A DNA stretch of 33,967 bases from an uncultured Clostridia bacterium (GCA_934500865.1 CAKSUD010000009.1:1-33967), one strand, 5' to 3'. Positions 8,351 to 17,541 are shown, counted from the stretch's first letter. Numbers and translations: made by a program. Notes: generated by a model not told the origin, from the sequence alone.

Positions 8351-11300
8351 ATGAAAAGAATTGCTTTTTTTATGACTTTTATTCTGTTGTTACAAAATGT
8401 ATCTAATGCATATGTTATACGGGATATTCAAGTAAGACAAGAAAAAATAATTCCGTTTAGCTTTATTTCAGACACAAGAAACTATGAGAATAGTATAAGT
8501 ATAAAAGGGCTTAATAACGTGAAAATAGAAAAAATATCAGTCAATAATGGAGATGTAAAGGCAAATATAGAAGGAAACTATATAGATTTGGAATTTTATA
8601 ATGGTCAAAAATCTAATAGCATTCAAACTGTTACAGAAATAGATGATTTAGAACTTGAAGAAATACCATTAGACAACGAAAATACGAGAGAAATAACTAT
8701 TTCTCCAGATAAAAAGATAAAAGAAATTATGGGAGTGTCAGGTGATTTTGTAAGTGCAAAAATAGCGCCTAATGGTGATATATGTATAAAAGTAGATAAA
8801 GACGCCCAAGGTAAATATGGATATGATGAAACTAAAACAGAAAACTCTACTGTAAAGGTTGAAATAGGAAACGATAATAGAAGCCGAGAAATAGAAAGTA
8901 ATTATATAGAATTACAGCATATTCCTATAGGAAATGTAAATGCTGTGAGTGGGGATACATCAGCATTGCAAGAAATAATAGTACGAGATAAAAAGCTAAA
9001 GGTTAGGTTTGATAATGGAGCACCAAAACTAAATGAAATAAAGCTAAATGATGGATATACATATTTTTGGATTGATAGAGATTCGGATGGAAGTTTTAGA
9101 AAATATAATCCAAATTCCATATATTCAACAGATAGAAATAAAATTACAGGAAAAGGCGAATATTTAGATAAGTCAGAGCAAGAAGAACTTGGGATGAATT
9201 TATGGCATAAGAATTGGCTAGATTACTGTGGTACTGAAATTAATGGGGTTAGATATATTTATGTCTTTGACAAATTAAAAGGCGTTCCGAGTAGTACAGA
9301 AGGAGAAATTTTAAATAAATCAAAATTAGAAGTAAAAGAACAGAACTTTAATACAGAGGTATATACAGTAGAATTTTCTGAAGATGGAGTTTTATATATA
9401 CCTGAAGGCAAATTATATAGTATGGGTGAATTGGTAAAAGGAACTACCGGATGGGGAGAAGTATGTGAAAATAAAGCTTGGGAGAGTAAAGAAACATTTT
9501 TTAATAAGATTACTGGGAAAAACGAAACATATGTTAAACATTATAAATTTTACTATGGACCTAGCAATAAAAAAGCATTTGGAGGCTTTTTTTCCTATCC
9601 GTATAGTTGTACGCTAGAATATGAGCATTATAAACCTGTAATGCTTTACACGGGTAATATAACTTATTCGTATGAAACACAAAAAAATATAAAAGGTTAT
9701 TTATATGATGGCTGGGTAAAAATATCATATACCGATGAAAAGACGGTAAAAGATTATCCTCCGACATCTCCTTATAATATTAGATATAACTCACAGGATA
9801 AATTAATACTTTGGGAAAATGGAAGTGATGATTATACTCCTAAAGATAAATTAATCTACGAAATACAGATGTATAGCGACTCCTGGGGTGACGGAATTAA
9901 GAGTAAACCGGGAGAAACAAAGCTATTATATGAGTTAAATAGTGAATATACAGATATAAGAATAAGAACAATAGATGAAGTTAATCAGGTATCAGATTGG
10001 GCGAATTTATCTGATAGTATAATAGAGCTTAGCGGTAATGTTAAGCCTAACGTGATAAAATCAGGCGAAAAAGTAGATATATATGCACAAACCAAGTCGC
10101 TATCTAAGATAGATAGAGTTATCGCAAAATGTGATGAATTGGGGATTAATTGCGAATTGAGTAAAATTAAGGAGAAATTGCCGGATTATTATGAGATTTC
10201 ATTTGAGGTAATGGCGGACTTTTTGGAAGAAGATGAATATGTATATTCTGATAATAGGCGGTATGTGAATAGCAAAAAAGGAAATGGTAAGGTATTAACA
10301 TTTTATTCGGATGATAGAAGTAATGGCGATATGTTAGAAGTACTATTGCCGAAAGAAATTAATTTCTCTAAAAATGGAACAATAATATTTCCAAGCGGTA
10401 ATTATTTAGAATCCCCACTAAATATATTTGTTTATAATAAAAAAAGACTATATTTACATATGCTTAATGAACTGGGAATAGTAAATAAAATAACAGGAAA
10501 AAAGGAAATGTTCTTTGGATTTTGTAATGATGTAAGAACATCTATTAAAAATCATAATAAAGTGGCAGAGTTTGTTCCTCAGATTATAGTAAATAATTTT
10601 GAGTATATAGATAATACTCCGTCATATACTCGAATAGATGTAGACAGGAAAGTTGCAGATAAGCCGATAGTAATTCGCTGGAACACAGATGCACACGGGA
10701 TTACAGCTTTTGATGTTTCTATTGAAAATACTCTGATTTATAGCTATTCTGTTGAGTATAGCGTACTTGAGAAATATATAGAAAATATAGAGTATATAAA
10801 AAATCAAAAATATCTAAAAAGATATGTATTATCAACAATTGGCTATACTTATCCAAACAAGAGATTTGTCGCAAAGTGGGCAAAAATTGCATTGTCTGTT
10901 TTGCCTAGATATAATGTTCAAGAATTCCCGTGGCTTGGATACAAAGTAAATAAAAATGAATATGTGAGAGAGGAATATATAACAAATTATAATAATGACC
11001 CTAGAGTCAGAAATGTATATAGGTTGTTAATTTTAGATGAATATGCGTCTGATGTGGCGGTTAAAAAGTATTTAAAGCTAATAAAAAGCACTAATTTTCC
11101 AATAAAGCGAAAAGATGAAACTACTATATTTGGAAAAGACGTATTGGATTATAATTGCGAATTTGAAGCGATTGATATTAGTACTGACTCTAAAGCAGTT
11201 TCGGGGAAATATGAAATTGAATTGACGGCTACAGATATTGAAGGTAAAACTAATAAAATTATGCTACCGATCATAGTAAAAAACGATGAAAGCCAGATGC

Positions 11301-11926
11301 AGCCAGAAGAAGAGGAAAATAAAAACACAACGAAAATAAAGGAATTTCTAGTCGGTAGATTTTTTTATAAAGATGGACAGGGGTATTTGGAGGAGCTAAG
11401 TAAATCTAGAGATAATGTAACAGAAGGTTTTATCTGCGCTGGAGAAACATTAGGGTTAGATATGACTATAAAAGACGCAGAATTTATTGATGTTGAATTA
11501 GAAGGAGATTTATCTATAAAGACATTAGATTTTCTTACAAAGTATTTTTTAGTAGATAAGCCTGAGAAAGTCTATGAAAAGGTTTCTGCGGAGTATGAAA
11601 ACTTTCCTAAAAGATTATATCCTATTGAAGTTGGAGCAGATGGGGAAAGTAAGTTTAGATATTTCTATACCATTCCATATAAAACAAAGCAAACATTACA
11701 TTCTTGGAGCACACTTAAAAATGGTACATTAGAGCAGATTGATAAAAGTAAGTTACTTAGTAGGATATGTTCTCCATATAAGTTGAAAATAACTGTAAAT
11801 GGTAAAGAAGAAATAGAAAAACAATTTGATGTTTTTGAAAGATGGGACACAGTACTAAATAGGGATATATCTTCATACCTTACTAATTACGGGGCAAAAT
11901 GGCAAGTAAGGAGTAAAAAGCAATGA
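8351..11926 (+). CDS. Giant exported protein of the pilus operon, FN3-like segment
   Basis: 1191 residues with a signal peptide (about 1-20, ending SNAYVIRD) and no other obvious membrane helix, LPXTG motif or SLH repeat. Residues near 470-560 (PPTSPYNIRYNSQ ... IRTIDEVNQVSDWANL) look like a fibronectin type III fold. The rest is beta-rich and not recognised. A few Cys residues are scattered. It is translationally coupled at both ends: AAGGAGG lies in the upstream gene's end, and its stop overlaps the next ATG by 4 bases. Its place between the SLH protein and two pilin-like proteins suggests a large surface subunit of the pilus, such as a tip or stalk adhesin replacing TadG. That role is inference. 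I see no von Willebrand A metal site. Confidence 0.75.
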   Translation: MKRIAFFMTFILLLQNVSNAYVIRDIQVRQEKIIPFSFISDTRNYENSISIKGLNNVKIEKISVNNGDVKANIEGNYIDLEFYNGQKSNSIQTVTEIDDLELEEIPLDNENTREITISPDKKIKEIMGVSGDFVSAKIAPNGDICIKVDKDAQGKYGYDETKTENSTVKVEIGNDNRSREIESNYIELQHIPIGNVNAVSGDTSALQEIIVRDKKLKVRFDNGAPKLNEIKLNDGYTYFWIDRDSDGSFRKYNPNSIYSTDRNKITGKGEYLDKSEQEELGMNLWHKNWLDYCGTEINGVRYIYVFDKLKGVPSSTEGEILNKSKLEVKEQNFNTEVYTVEFSEDGVLYIPEGKLYSMGELVKGTTGWGEVCENKAWESKETFFNKITGKNETYVKHYKFYYGPSNKKAFGGFFSYPYSCTLEYEHYKPVMLYTGNITYSYETQKNIKGYLYDGWVKISYTDEKTVKDYPPTSPYNIRYNSQDKLILWENGSDDYTPKDKLIYEIQMYSDSWGDGIKSKPGETKLLYELNSEYTDIRIRTIDEVNQVSDWANLSDSIIELSGNVKPNVIKSGEKVDIYAQTKSLSKIDRVIAKCDELGINCELSKIKEKLPDYYEISFEVMADFLEEDEYVYSDNRRYVNSKKGNGKVLTFYSDDRSNGDMLEVLLPKEINFSKNGTIIFPSGNYLESPLNIFVYNKKRLYLHMLNELGIVNKITGKKEMFFGFCNDVRTSIKNHNKVAEFVPQIIVNNFEYIDNTPSYTRIDVDRKVADKPIVIRWNTDAHGITAFDVSIENTLIYSYSVEYSVLEKYIENIEYIKNQKYLKRYVLSTIGYTYPNKRFVAKWAKIALSVLPRYNVQEFPWLGYKVNKNEYVREEYITNYNNDPRVRNVYRLLILDEYASDVAVKKYLKLIKSTNFPIKRKDETTIFGKDVLDYNCEFEAIDISTDSKAVSGKYEIELTATDIEGKTNKIMLPIIVKNDESQMQPEEEENKNTTKIKEFLVGRFFYKDGQGYLEELSKSRDNVTEGFICAGETLGLDMTIKDAEFIDVELEGDLSIKTLDFLTKYFLVDKPEKVYEKVSAEYENFPKRLYPIEVGADGESKFRYFYTIPYKTKQTLHSWSTLKNGTLEQIDKSKLLSRICSPYKLKITVNGKEEIEKQFDVFERWDTVLNRDISSYLTNYGAKWQVRSKKQ

Positions 11927-12387
11927 AAAACAATAAAGGCAGTGTCTTAGCGAGCTCTATAATGCTACTGGGCGGAATGGTATTAATACTAACAATACTT
12001 GGAATCGCTTTATTTGAACAAATTACGACTGGTATATTTCATGAAATAAAAAATGATCTATATATGATAAACAGAAATGTATTGTTATCAATAAGGAGAG
12101 AATATATGGGAGAAGATGTATATGATTTCTATGAAAAGGAAGTAGAAGATTTAGTAGAAAAAGAAATAAAAAAACTGTGGAACGCAGATGTATCCATAGA
12201 TACAGAAAAAGGATTTGTTCAAAAAGCAGATGTATTAGAAGCAAAAATCATTAATAAAAAATCTGAATTGGAGATTAATACAGTATTAAAATTGCAGTTG
12301 AGAGCATTAGTATTTAAAGAATTTTTTAAGGATAACTTAGTTTTTACAGTTAGAGAAATTACAAAAATAAGAAAAATGGAGAGATAA
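11923..12387 (+). CDS. TadE/TadF-like minor pilin candidate
   Basis: 154 residues beginning with KNNKGS and one strong hydrophobic helix (about 9-32, LASSIMLLGGMVLILTIL), followed by a charged, mainly helical domain. The N-terminal pattern resembles the pilin at 6265 and the next gene, so it is probably processed by the same peptidase. In Tad systems TadE and TadF are small pseudopilins of this kind. The ATG overlaps the stop of the 1191-residue gene, which indicates coupled translation. Family assignment is by layout only. Confidence 0.65.
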   Translation: MKNNKGSVLASSIMLLGGMVLILTILGIALFEQITTGIFHEIKNDLYMINRNVLLSIRREYMGEDVYDFYEKEVEDLVEKEIKKLWNADVSIDTEKGFVQKADVLEAKIINKKSELEINTVLKLQLRALVFKEFFKDNLVFTVREITKIRKMER

Positions 12388-12804
12388 ATGATAAAAAGTA
12401 ACAAAGGAAGTACGATATTAATTACACCTATTATTTGGGTAATAACTATATTTATTTTTATATTTTTTATAGTCTTTGGAATTAGGATAATGGAGCCGTT
12501 TATGATATATCAAAAAATGTCTTCTACGGCTCTAAAATATATTTTCGTTATGGAAGAGTTTGGATATTTGAATAAATCAGATGAAAAATCATTAAAGAAT
12601 GAATTAATTAGTAAAGGATTAAAAAATGAAAATATATTAATTACAGCAACAAATCAATTAAAGGATTATGGTGAAGTTATTGAATTAACAGTTATATATC
12701 AACATCCATATAAAAAAGTTAGTTTTGATAATTCCTTAATTCCTAGGTATAATGAAGAATTGATGGAAATATGTGTATCTAAGAAAGGTGTAAGTAAGAG
12801 ATAA
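12388..12804 (+). CDS. Second TadE/TadF-like pilin candidate, last gene of operon
   Basis: 138 residues beginning KSNKGS, then a hydrophobic helix (about 9-33) and a soluble C-terminal domain. TGGAGAG lies in the end of the upstream gene and the ATG follows its stop directly. It resembles the small pseudopilin-like proteins found at the end of Gram-positive Tad loci. After it comes a 143-base gap without a clear terminator, so read-through into 12948 is possible. Confidence 0.65.
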   Translation: MIKSNKGSTILITPIIWVITIFIFIFFIVFGIRIMEPFMIYQKMSSTALKYIFVMEEFGYLNKSDEKSLKNELISKGLKNENILITATNQLKDYGEVIELTVIYQHPYKKVSFDNSLIPRYNEELMEICVSKKGVSKR

Positions 12805-12947
12805 TATAAAGCTAAATTTTGAAATAAATTTTAAAAAGCAGTTAAGTTATTTAGAAATAAGCCGATGTATCTTTTGAAAAACAGGAAGAATTTTTAATTT
12901 TTCTTTTGTTCAAAACAGGATGTTAAATTAAAGGAGAGAGGTTTGTT

Positions 12948-13700
12948 ATGGGAAGACGTTTAGCTTTGTATAGTGATATTTTAGAAAAGATGAGTATTGG
13001 TATTGATGAATATACCAACTACTATTCGACGAAGTTAGAAAAATACAGGAAGTTAAGTGAACTAAAGACTAAATATGAGAATGCCAAGAATGGATATGAG
13101 GCTAGTTTAATGATAAGCTATGATGCTGATTCTGAGGATTTTCACGCAAAGAATATCTCAAAAATAAAAACAGAGTTGACAGTGCTAAAAAGTAACTTAT
13201 ATCCGATAATGTATAGTAATAACAAAATTAAAAGTACTTTCCAAAGATTATTCTTTGTTCCGTTTATTAAAAAGAATAAGCTTACAGGTAATAGAATAGC
13301 TGAACTTGAAGAAAGACTTCAAAAGAGTACTGAAGCGTACGAATTCTATAAAAATAAACATGAATTAGGATGTAATTACTTAAAAGTTTTAGGATTTGAT
13401 ATGACTACGAAAGATAGTTCAGAGAAAATAAAATTAGCTTTGGATAATGTAATTGGAGAGTTTAATAATTTTATAGAATGTGATGCTAAATATTTTGAAG
13501 AAGTAAAAACACATGATGATTTTTATAAAATGACAAAATCAGAAATAGAAGATAAAATAGCTGATTTTTCTTCAAAAACTTCAAAATTAGGTGAGATAAA
13601 AGAAGACTTTGAAGAAAGAAAGCTAGGCTTAGAAAATGTAGTAGATGCAAAGAAACTATTAAATGACATAAATCACAGAATAACAGCTGTTATTGACTAA
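12948..13700 (+). CDS. Unrecognised coiled-coil protein
   Basis: 250 residues, no signal peptide and no strong membrane helix. Heptad-like Leu/Lys/Glu patterns occupy most of the length (for example ISKIKTELTVLKSNL and NRIAELEERLQKSTEAY), with a short more hydrophobic stretch near 103-112. AAAGGAGAG gives a well-placed start. It ends 22 bases before the start of the RCC1-like gene and is probably co-transcribed with it. I do not recognise a family. A scaffolding or membrane-associated role beside the membrane-anchored neighbour is only a guess. Confidence 0.75.
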   Translation: MGRRLALYSDILEKMSIGIDEYTNYYSTKLEKYRKLSELKTKYENAKNGYEASLMISYDADSEDFHAKNISKIKTELTVLKSNLYPIMYSNNKIKSTFQRLFFVPFIKKNKLTGNRIAELEERLQKSTEAYEFYKNKHELGCNYLKVLGFDMTTKDSSEKIKLALDNVIGEFNNFIECDAKYFEEVKTHDDFYKMTKSEIEDKIADFSSKTSKLGEIKEDFEERKLGLENVVDAKKLLNDINHRITAVID

Positions 13701-13722
13701 TGTTGGATTTGGAGGTATCGGG

Positions 13723-16680
13723 ATGTGGATTGGTATAATAATATCGATTTTTATAATTTTATTATTACTATTCCTAATCTCTAGGCCTAGCAAAGTAACT
13801 AATAAGCAAGAAGAAAAAGAAAAGAAAGTATACGCGATGCCTAAACAGAGACGATACCCTTGGTTTTATATCAAGGAGTGTCGTTTTTATGCTGACGGTT
13901 CATCGCGTTTTGTGTATTCTGAAAATGAGTTGGATCATTTGGACAGTTCATTAGAAGAAGCGGCTAAAAAAGGTGATTATGCAAAGGCTATAAAGTTAGC
14001 TGATGAGATAATTAAGGCACTTCCGAAAACAGAGAAAGCTTGGATTATAAAAATAAATTCACTTTTTAATGATGTAATTCAAAACGAAAAATGTTGGAAT
14101 GAGTTCCTCTCAAGAAAGATTGCAAATGCTTGTTTTGGCTTTTTACAATGCTCTGAAACGGTTTTAGATAGAAGTTTAACAGTTAAACATACTTTGATAC
14201 CAACATTATTAAAAAATATCGAAGAACTTATAAAGTATCAAGCTAAAAATGTTACCAAGTATCATAATTTTGAAGTATATAATATGCTAATAAACATTTA
14301 TTATATTCTTCCATATAGGGAAATCCTTGAATTATTAAGTAGTCATTTATTAGAGGATAAAGTAAGTAAAGAATTTGAAGAAGAAGCATATGTAAAAAAT
14401 ACAATTAAGAGTTTTATCAGTCATGTGGATATGCTTAGAACACGGAATACATCTAGGTTACAAGAGACTTTTGATGTTAGAAAAATAACAAACTGCACTT
14501 TAATAAATGATGAAAAAATGGAAGCTAATATAATTGCGTTTGATTTAAATTTTGAGGCAGGAACGGATAAAGAAAAAATTCAAGCAAAATTCTTTGATGA
14601 TAATAATACTGAAATTAGCTTTGGTAGAGTGCCAAGTGAGACGTTTGTTGATATATTTGAGGCTAAAACAACTAGAGGAGTTACGATAAGAGAAGAAATT
14701 GTAATTTTAACTGATATACGAATTGCAAGAGTAGTTGTCTCTATTTATAACGATAAGGCAGATAATAATAAAAATAAGAAAGAAATAGAAGAAAAACTAA
14801 AAAAACAAGAAAATGAAGTAAAGACTAAAGAAGAAAAAACAAAAAGTGAAAGTGATAATAAATATAAAGAGAATAAGGCTGAGCCTAAAAAGGAAATAGA
14901 AACAAAGCAGAATCCAAAAGAAAAAGATGAAACTATAGTTGAAACTGTAAAAGAAGAAAATGACTTAGAAGATGAAAAAGAAGTAGAAGTAAAACAGCAA
15001 ATGTTGATGTATCCTAGCTTTGAAAATATAGAGGATATTAAAATCAGTAATTCCCAATTCGTTTGTTTGAAGAAAGATGGCTTAGTTTTATCGGTTGGAG
15101 ATATAAAATGTTCTGAACAAATATCAACCTGGAAAGACATAAAGAAGGTATATGTAAAAAACAATGCAATATATGCTATAAAAGAAGATGGAACGGTAAT
15201 ATATGCAGGAAATACCGAGTATGAGAATGCAGAGTATATTTATTCGTGGGAAAATATAGATAGATTGTATTTGGCGGATAAGCATATGTTGGCATTGACT
15301 AAAAATGCTACGGTGCGTGCTATTGGCAGTAATGAAAACGGTCAGTGTGAAGTGGATGAATGGTACGACATAATAGATTTAGCAGTCGCTTTTCACTCTG
15401 TTGGACTTAGCAAAGACGGTAAAGTACATGCAATTGGTGAAAATAATTTTGGTGAGTGTGATGTTGGCTCATGGCAGGATATTGTTCAAATTGCAGCAGG
15501 TAACTTCTATACAGTAGGGCTTACTTCAATGGGAAAAGTTGTTGCAACAGGATTAAATTCTTGTGGACAGTGTAACGTAAATGATTGGACGAATATAAAA
15601 GAAATTTTTGCTTTGGGGAATATGACGATTGGACTTAGATTTGATGGAAGAATTGTGACTACCGGTAAAACTTCATATAGAGTTGACGATGTGAAGAAAT
15701 GGAATGCAATAAGGCAGATTATTCTAGCAGATAATAGAATTATTGGAATTGACCAAGATGGGACTGTTTTTGCGAGCGGAAAGCCATATAGAAACTTTGT
15801 AAATGACTCTTGGTTTGGAGTTAAAAAAGTAGTGGCTTGTAATGAACATATTGTTGCTTTGAAAAATGATGGAACACTCCTTAGTAATGGCTTGGTGTTT
15901 GGACACTTCCTATCAAATGATTTTGGAACTATGCTTGAAATTTATGAAAGCACAGAAGCAAGTAAGGTTGCTATGCTAAACAGTGATAATGCATTAAATT
16001 GTATGAGTAAAAACCAGTCAACGGTCGAAGAAACTACGACATATCCTGTTATATATGGAGTAAAGAAAGCAGATATAAGTGCAACTCACTTAGTAGCGTT
16101 AAAGGAAGACGGAACAGTTTGCTACTATACTTTTGAAGATAAAATGGTTACTAGTGTAAATGAATGGGATAGCATAGTTGATGTAAAGGCCGGAAATAAC
16201 TTTTTTGTAGGATTAAATATTAATGGAAAGGTAATGGCATATGGCGATAATTCTTATGGTCAATGTAGCGTAAATTCTTGGAACGATGTTGTTATGATAG
16301 ATGCTGCAGGTGACAGAGTTGGCGCACTTACAATAGATGGAAAGTTACTAATTACAGGTAGAGACGAAGCGGGAGAATTTGATTTCTTAAAAACGTTACA
16401 AAATGTAAAAAGCTTTGCAATGAGTAACTTACAAACTATGATATTGCAAAATGACGGAACTGTTAAACTATCATTCCATCCTAGCGGAGTAAGTGTTGAA
16501 AGTATCCAAAGTTGGAAGAACATAAGAAAAATTGTGGTAAGGGATAATAACTTCTTAGGATTAAAAGAAGATGGCACAGTACTTAGTACATTAGAAAATG
16601 AGGCGGAAATATCTAAATGGTCAAATATAGATGATATTGAGGCATCAGGAAGCTATACATGGGCAAAATTAAGAAATTAA
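13723..16680 (+). CDS. Membrane-anchored protein with helical domain and 14 RCC1-like repeats
   Basis: I place the start at ATG 13723 because GGAGG lies at 13711-13715. A TTG at 13693 in the same frame has no such site. The 985-residue product has an N-terminal membrane helix (about 1-21) and a helical, TPR-like domain (about 75-235, for example GDYAKAIKLADEIIKALPKTEKAW). A beta domain (about 245-340) and a Lys/Glu-rich linker (about 345-425) follow. The rest, to the C-terminus, is RCC1-like repeats of 36-40 residues with the pattern W..I ... GL..DG.V.A.G.N..GQC.V. I count about 14 units, one degenerate. RCC1 propellers are usually protein-interaction modules. No enzyme motif is visible and the function is unknown. 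Confidence 0.8.
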   Translation: MWIGIIISIFIILLLLFLISRPSKVTNKQEEKEKKVYAMPKQRRYPWFYIKECRFYADGSSRFVYSENELDHLDSSLEEAAKKGDYAKAIKLADEIIKALPKTEKAWIIKINSLFNDVIQNEKCWNEFLSRKIANACFGFLQCSETVLDRSLTVKHTLIPTLLKNIEELIKYQAKNVTKYHNFEVYNMLINIYYILPYREILELLSSHLLEDKVSKEFEEEAYVKNTIKSFISHVDMLRTRNTSRLQETFDVRKITNCTLINDEKMEANIIAFDLNFEAGTDKEKIQAKFFDDNNTEISFGRVPSETFVDIFEAKTTRGVTIREEIVILTDIRIARVVVSIYNDKADNNKNKKEIEEKLKKQENEVKTKEEKTKSESDNKYKENKAEPKKEIETKQNPKEKDETIVETVKEENDLEDEKEVEVKQQMLMYPSFENIEDIKISNSQFVCLKKDGLVLSVGDIKCSEQISTWKDIKKVYVKNNAIYAIKEDGTVIYAGNTEYENAEYIYSWENIDRLYLADKHMLALTKNATVRAIGSNENGQCEVDEWYDIIDLAVAFHSVGLSKDGKVHAIGENNFGECDVGSWQDIVQIAAGNFYTVGLTSMGKVVATGLNSCGQCNVNDWTNIKEIFALGNMTIGLRFDGRIVTTGKTSYRVDDVKKWNAIRQIILADNRIIGIDQDGTVFASGKPYRNFVNDSWFGVKKVVACNEHIVALKNDGTLLSNGLVFGHFLSNDFGTMLEIYESTEASKVAMLNSDNALNCMSKNQSTVEETTTYPVIYGVKKADISATHLVALKEDGTVCYYTFEDKMVTSVNEWDSIVDVKAGNNFFVGLNINGKVMAYGDNSYGQCSVNSWNDVVMIDAAGDRVGALTIDGKLLITGRDEAGEFDFLKTLQNVKSFAMSNLQTMILQNDGTVKLSFHPSGVSVESIQSWKNIRKIVVRDNNFLGLKEDGTVLSTLENEAEISKWSNIDDIEASGSYTWAKLRN

Positions 16681-16682
16681 AG

Positions 16683-16720
16683 AAAGAAGTTATGCATAAG
16701 TGATTGCGTGACTTCTTTTT
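16683..16720 (+). terminator. Terminator after the RCC1-like gene
   Basis: AAAGAAGT (16683-16690) pairs with ACTTCTTT (16711-16718). The stem continues inward with GU-containing pairs (TATGCA with TGCGTG) and a T-run follows. It isolates the upstream genes from the rplU promoter. Confidence 0.8.
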
Positions 16721-16744
16721 TTGCACTTAAATTATGGAAACCTA

Positions 16745-16773
16745 TTGACAAAATGTTTTATTATGGATATAAT
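16745..16773 (+). promoter_or_regulatory. Consensus promoter of the rplU cluster
   Basis: TTGACA (16745-16750), a 17-base spacer and TATAAT (16768-16773) are a perfect sigma-A consensus. The 14 bases GGAAACCTATTGAC spanning the -35 are identical to those at the S-layer gene promoter near 32368. Confidence 0.9.
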
Positions 16774-16784
16774 AATTTAGTATT

Positions 16785-16865
16785 TTGCCGCTTGAAAAAG
16801 GTTTTTGAAATTCCGATTGACGGAATACCTGATATCAGCGTGTCCGAATTTAACGGAGGAGGTGT
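16785..16865 (+). ncRNA. L21-type ribosomal protein leader
   Basis: The transcript between the promoter and rplU can form a hairpin ATTCCG/CGGAAT closed by AGGT/ACCT, plus a longer-range GC-containing stem, just before the ribosome binding site GGAGGAGG. Position and layout fit the L21 leader found before rplU in Firmicutes, which is thought to give feedback control by L21. The match is by structure and context, not by a covariance search. Confidence 0.65.
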
Positions 16866-16869
16866 AGTT

Positions 16870-17178
16870 ATGTACGCTATTATTGAAACAGGTGGAAAGC
16901 AGTACAAAGTAGAACAAGGTGATGTTATTTATGTTGAAAAGCTAAATAATGAAGCAGGTTCAACTGTTGAATTTGATAAGATTCTTGCTGTTGCTGGAGA
17001 CACTATGACTGTTGGAAATCCTATTGTTAGTGGAGCTAAAGTTTCTGGAACTGTTTTAGACCATGGAAAATCAAAGAAAGTTGTTGTATTTAAATACAAG
17101 GCTAAGAAGAATGAAAGAAAAAAACAAGGTCACAGACAACTTTATACTAAGGTTCAAATTGACGAAATCAAGGCTTAA
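16870..17178 (+). CDS. rplU: Large-subunit ribosomal protein bL21
   Basis: 102 residues beginning [18 protein letters not shown], the standard L21 N-terminus, and ending with the basic RNA-binding tail ([17 protein letters not shown]). The start at 16870 has GGAGGAGG upstream. A longer open frame extends back to 16708 but would run through the promoter and leader. It is the first gene of rplU-prp-rpmA, controlled by the promoter and leader above. L21 binds 23S rRNA in the 50S subunit. Confidence 0.97.
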   Translation: MYAIIETGGKQYKVEQGDVIYVEKLNNEAGSTVEFDKILAVAGDTMTVGNPIVSGAKVSGTVLDHGKSKKVVVFKYKAKKNERKKQGHRQLYTKVQIDEIKA

Positions 17179-17193
17179 TAAGGAGCCAATACT

Positions 17194-17523
17194 ATGATAA
17201 CCATTAATATTAAAAGAAACGAAAAAAACGAAATTGTTTCCTTTTCACTAAACGGGCATGCAGGATATGATGTGAATGGGAAAGATATTGTGTGTGCAGC
17301 TGTATCGGCTGTTACAAATATGGTACTTATAGGACTTAATGAAAAATTAGGTGTTGACTTAAATTTTGAGAAATCTGATGGAGGATATTTAAAGGTTGAA
17401 TTATCGGATAAAACAGAATTTGAGAAAATGAAAAGTGCCCAAGTTTTATTAGAATCAATGGTTACAGAGTTTTTAGATATTGAATCGAATTTTAAGAAGT
17501 ATATATCGGTCAAAGAAAGATAA
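17194..17523 (+). CDS. prp: Ribosomal-processing cysteine protease Prp (YsxB family)
   Basis: 109 residues with the family signature GHAGYDVNGKDIVCAAVSA. His22 and Cys34 are the expected catalytic dyad. In Firmicutes Prp removes the N-terminal extension of L27 before it is built into the ribosome, and the neighbouring L27 has exactly such an extension. The gene sits between rplU and rpmA as usual. AAGGAG at 17180-17185 serves the ATG. Confidence 0.95.
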   Translation: MITINIKRNEKNEIVSFSLNGHAGYDVNGKDIVCAAVSAVTNMVLIGLNEKLGVDLNFEKSDGGYLKVELSDKTEFEKMKSAQVLLESMVTEFLDIESNFKKYISVKER

Positions 17524-17541
17524 TAATAGGAGGTGTAAACA

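Noticed and set aside
12805..12947. Possible terminator between the pilus operon and the coiled-coil gene
   Set aside because: A-rich and T-rich blocks pair only poorly (GGAAGAA with TTCTTTTG), too weak to call a terminator.
16708..16869. 54-residue N-terminal extension of L21
   Set aside because: The stretch contains the promoter and leader of rplU, and L21 proteins begin at MYAIIETGG, with a good binding site at that ATG.
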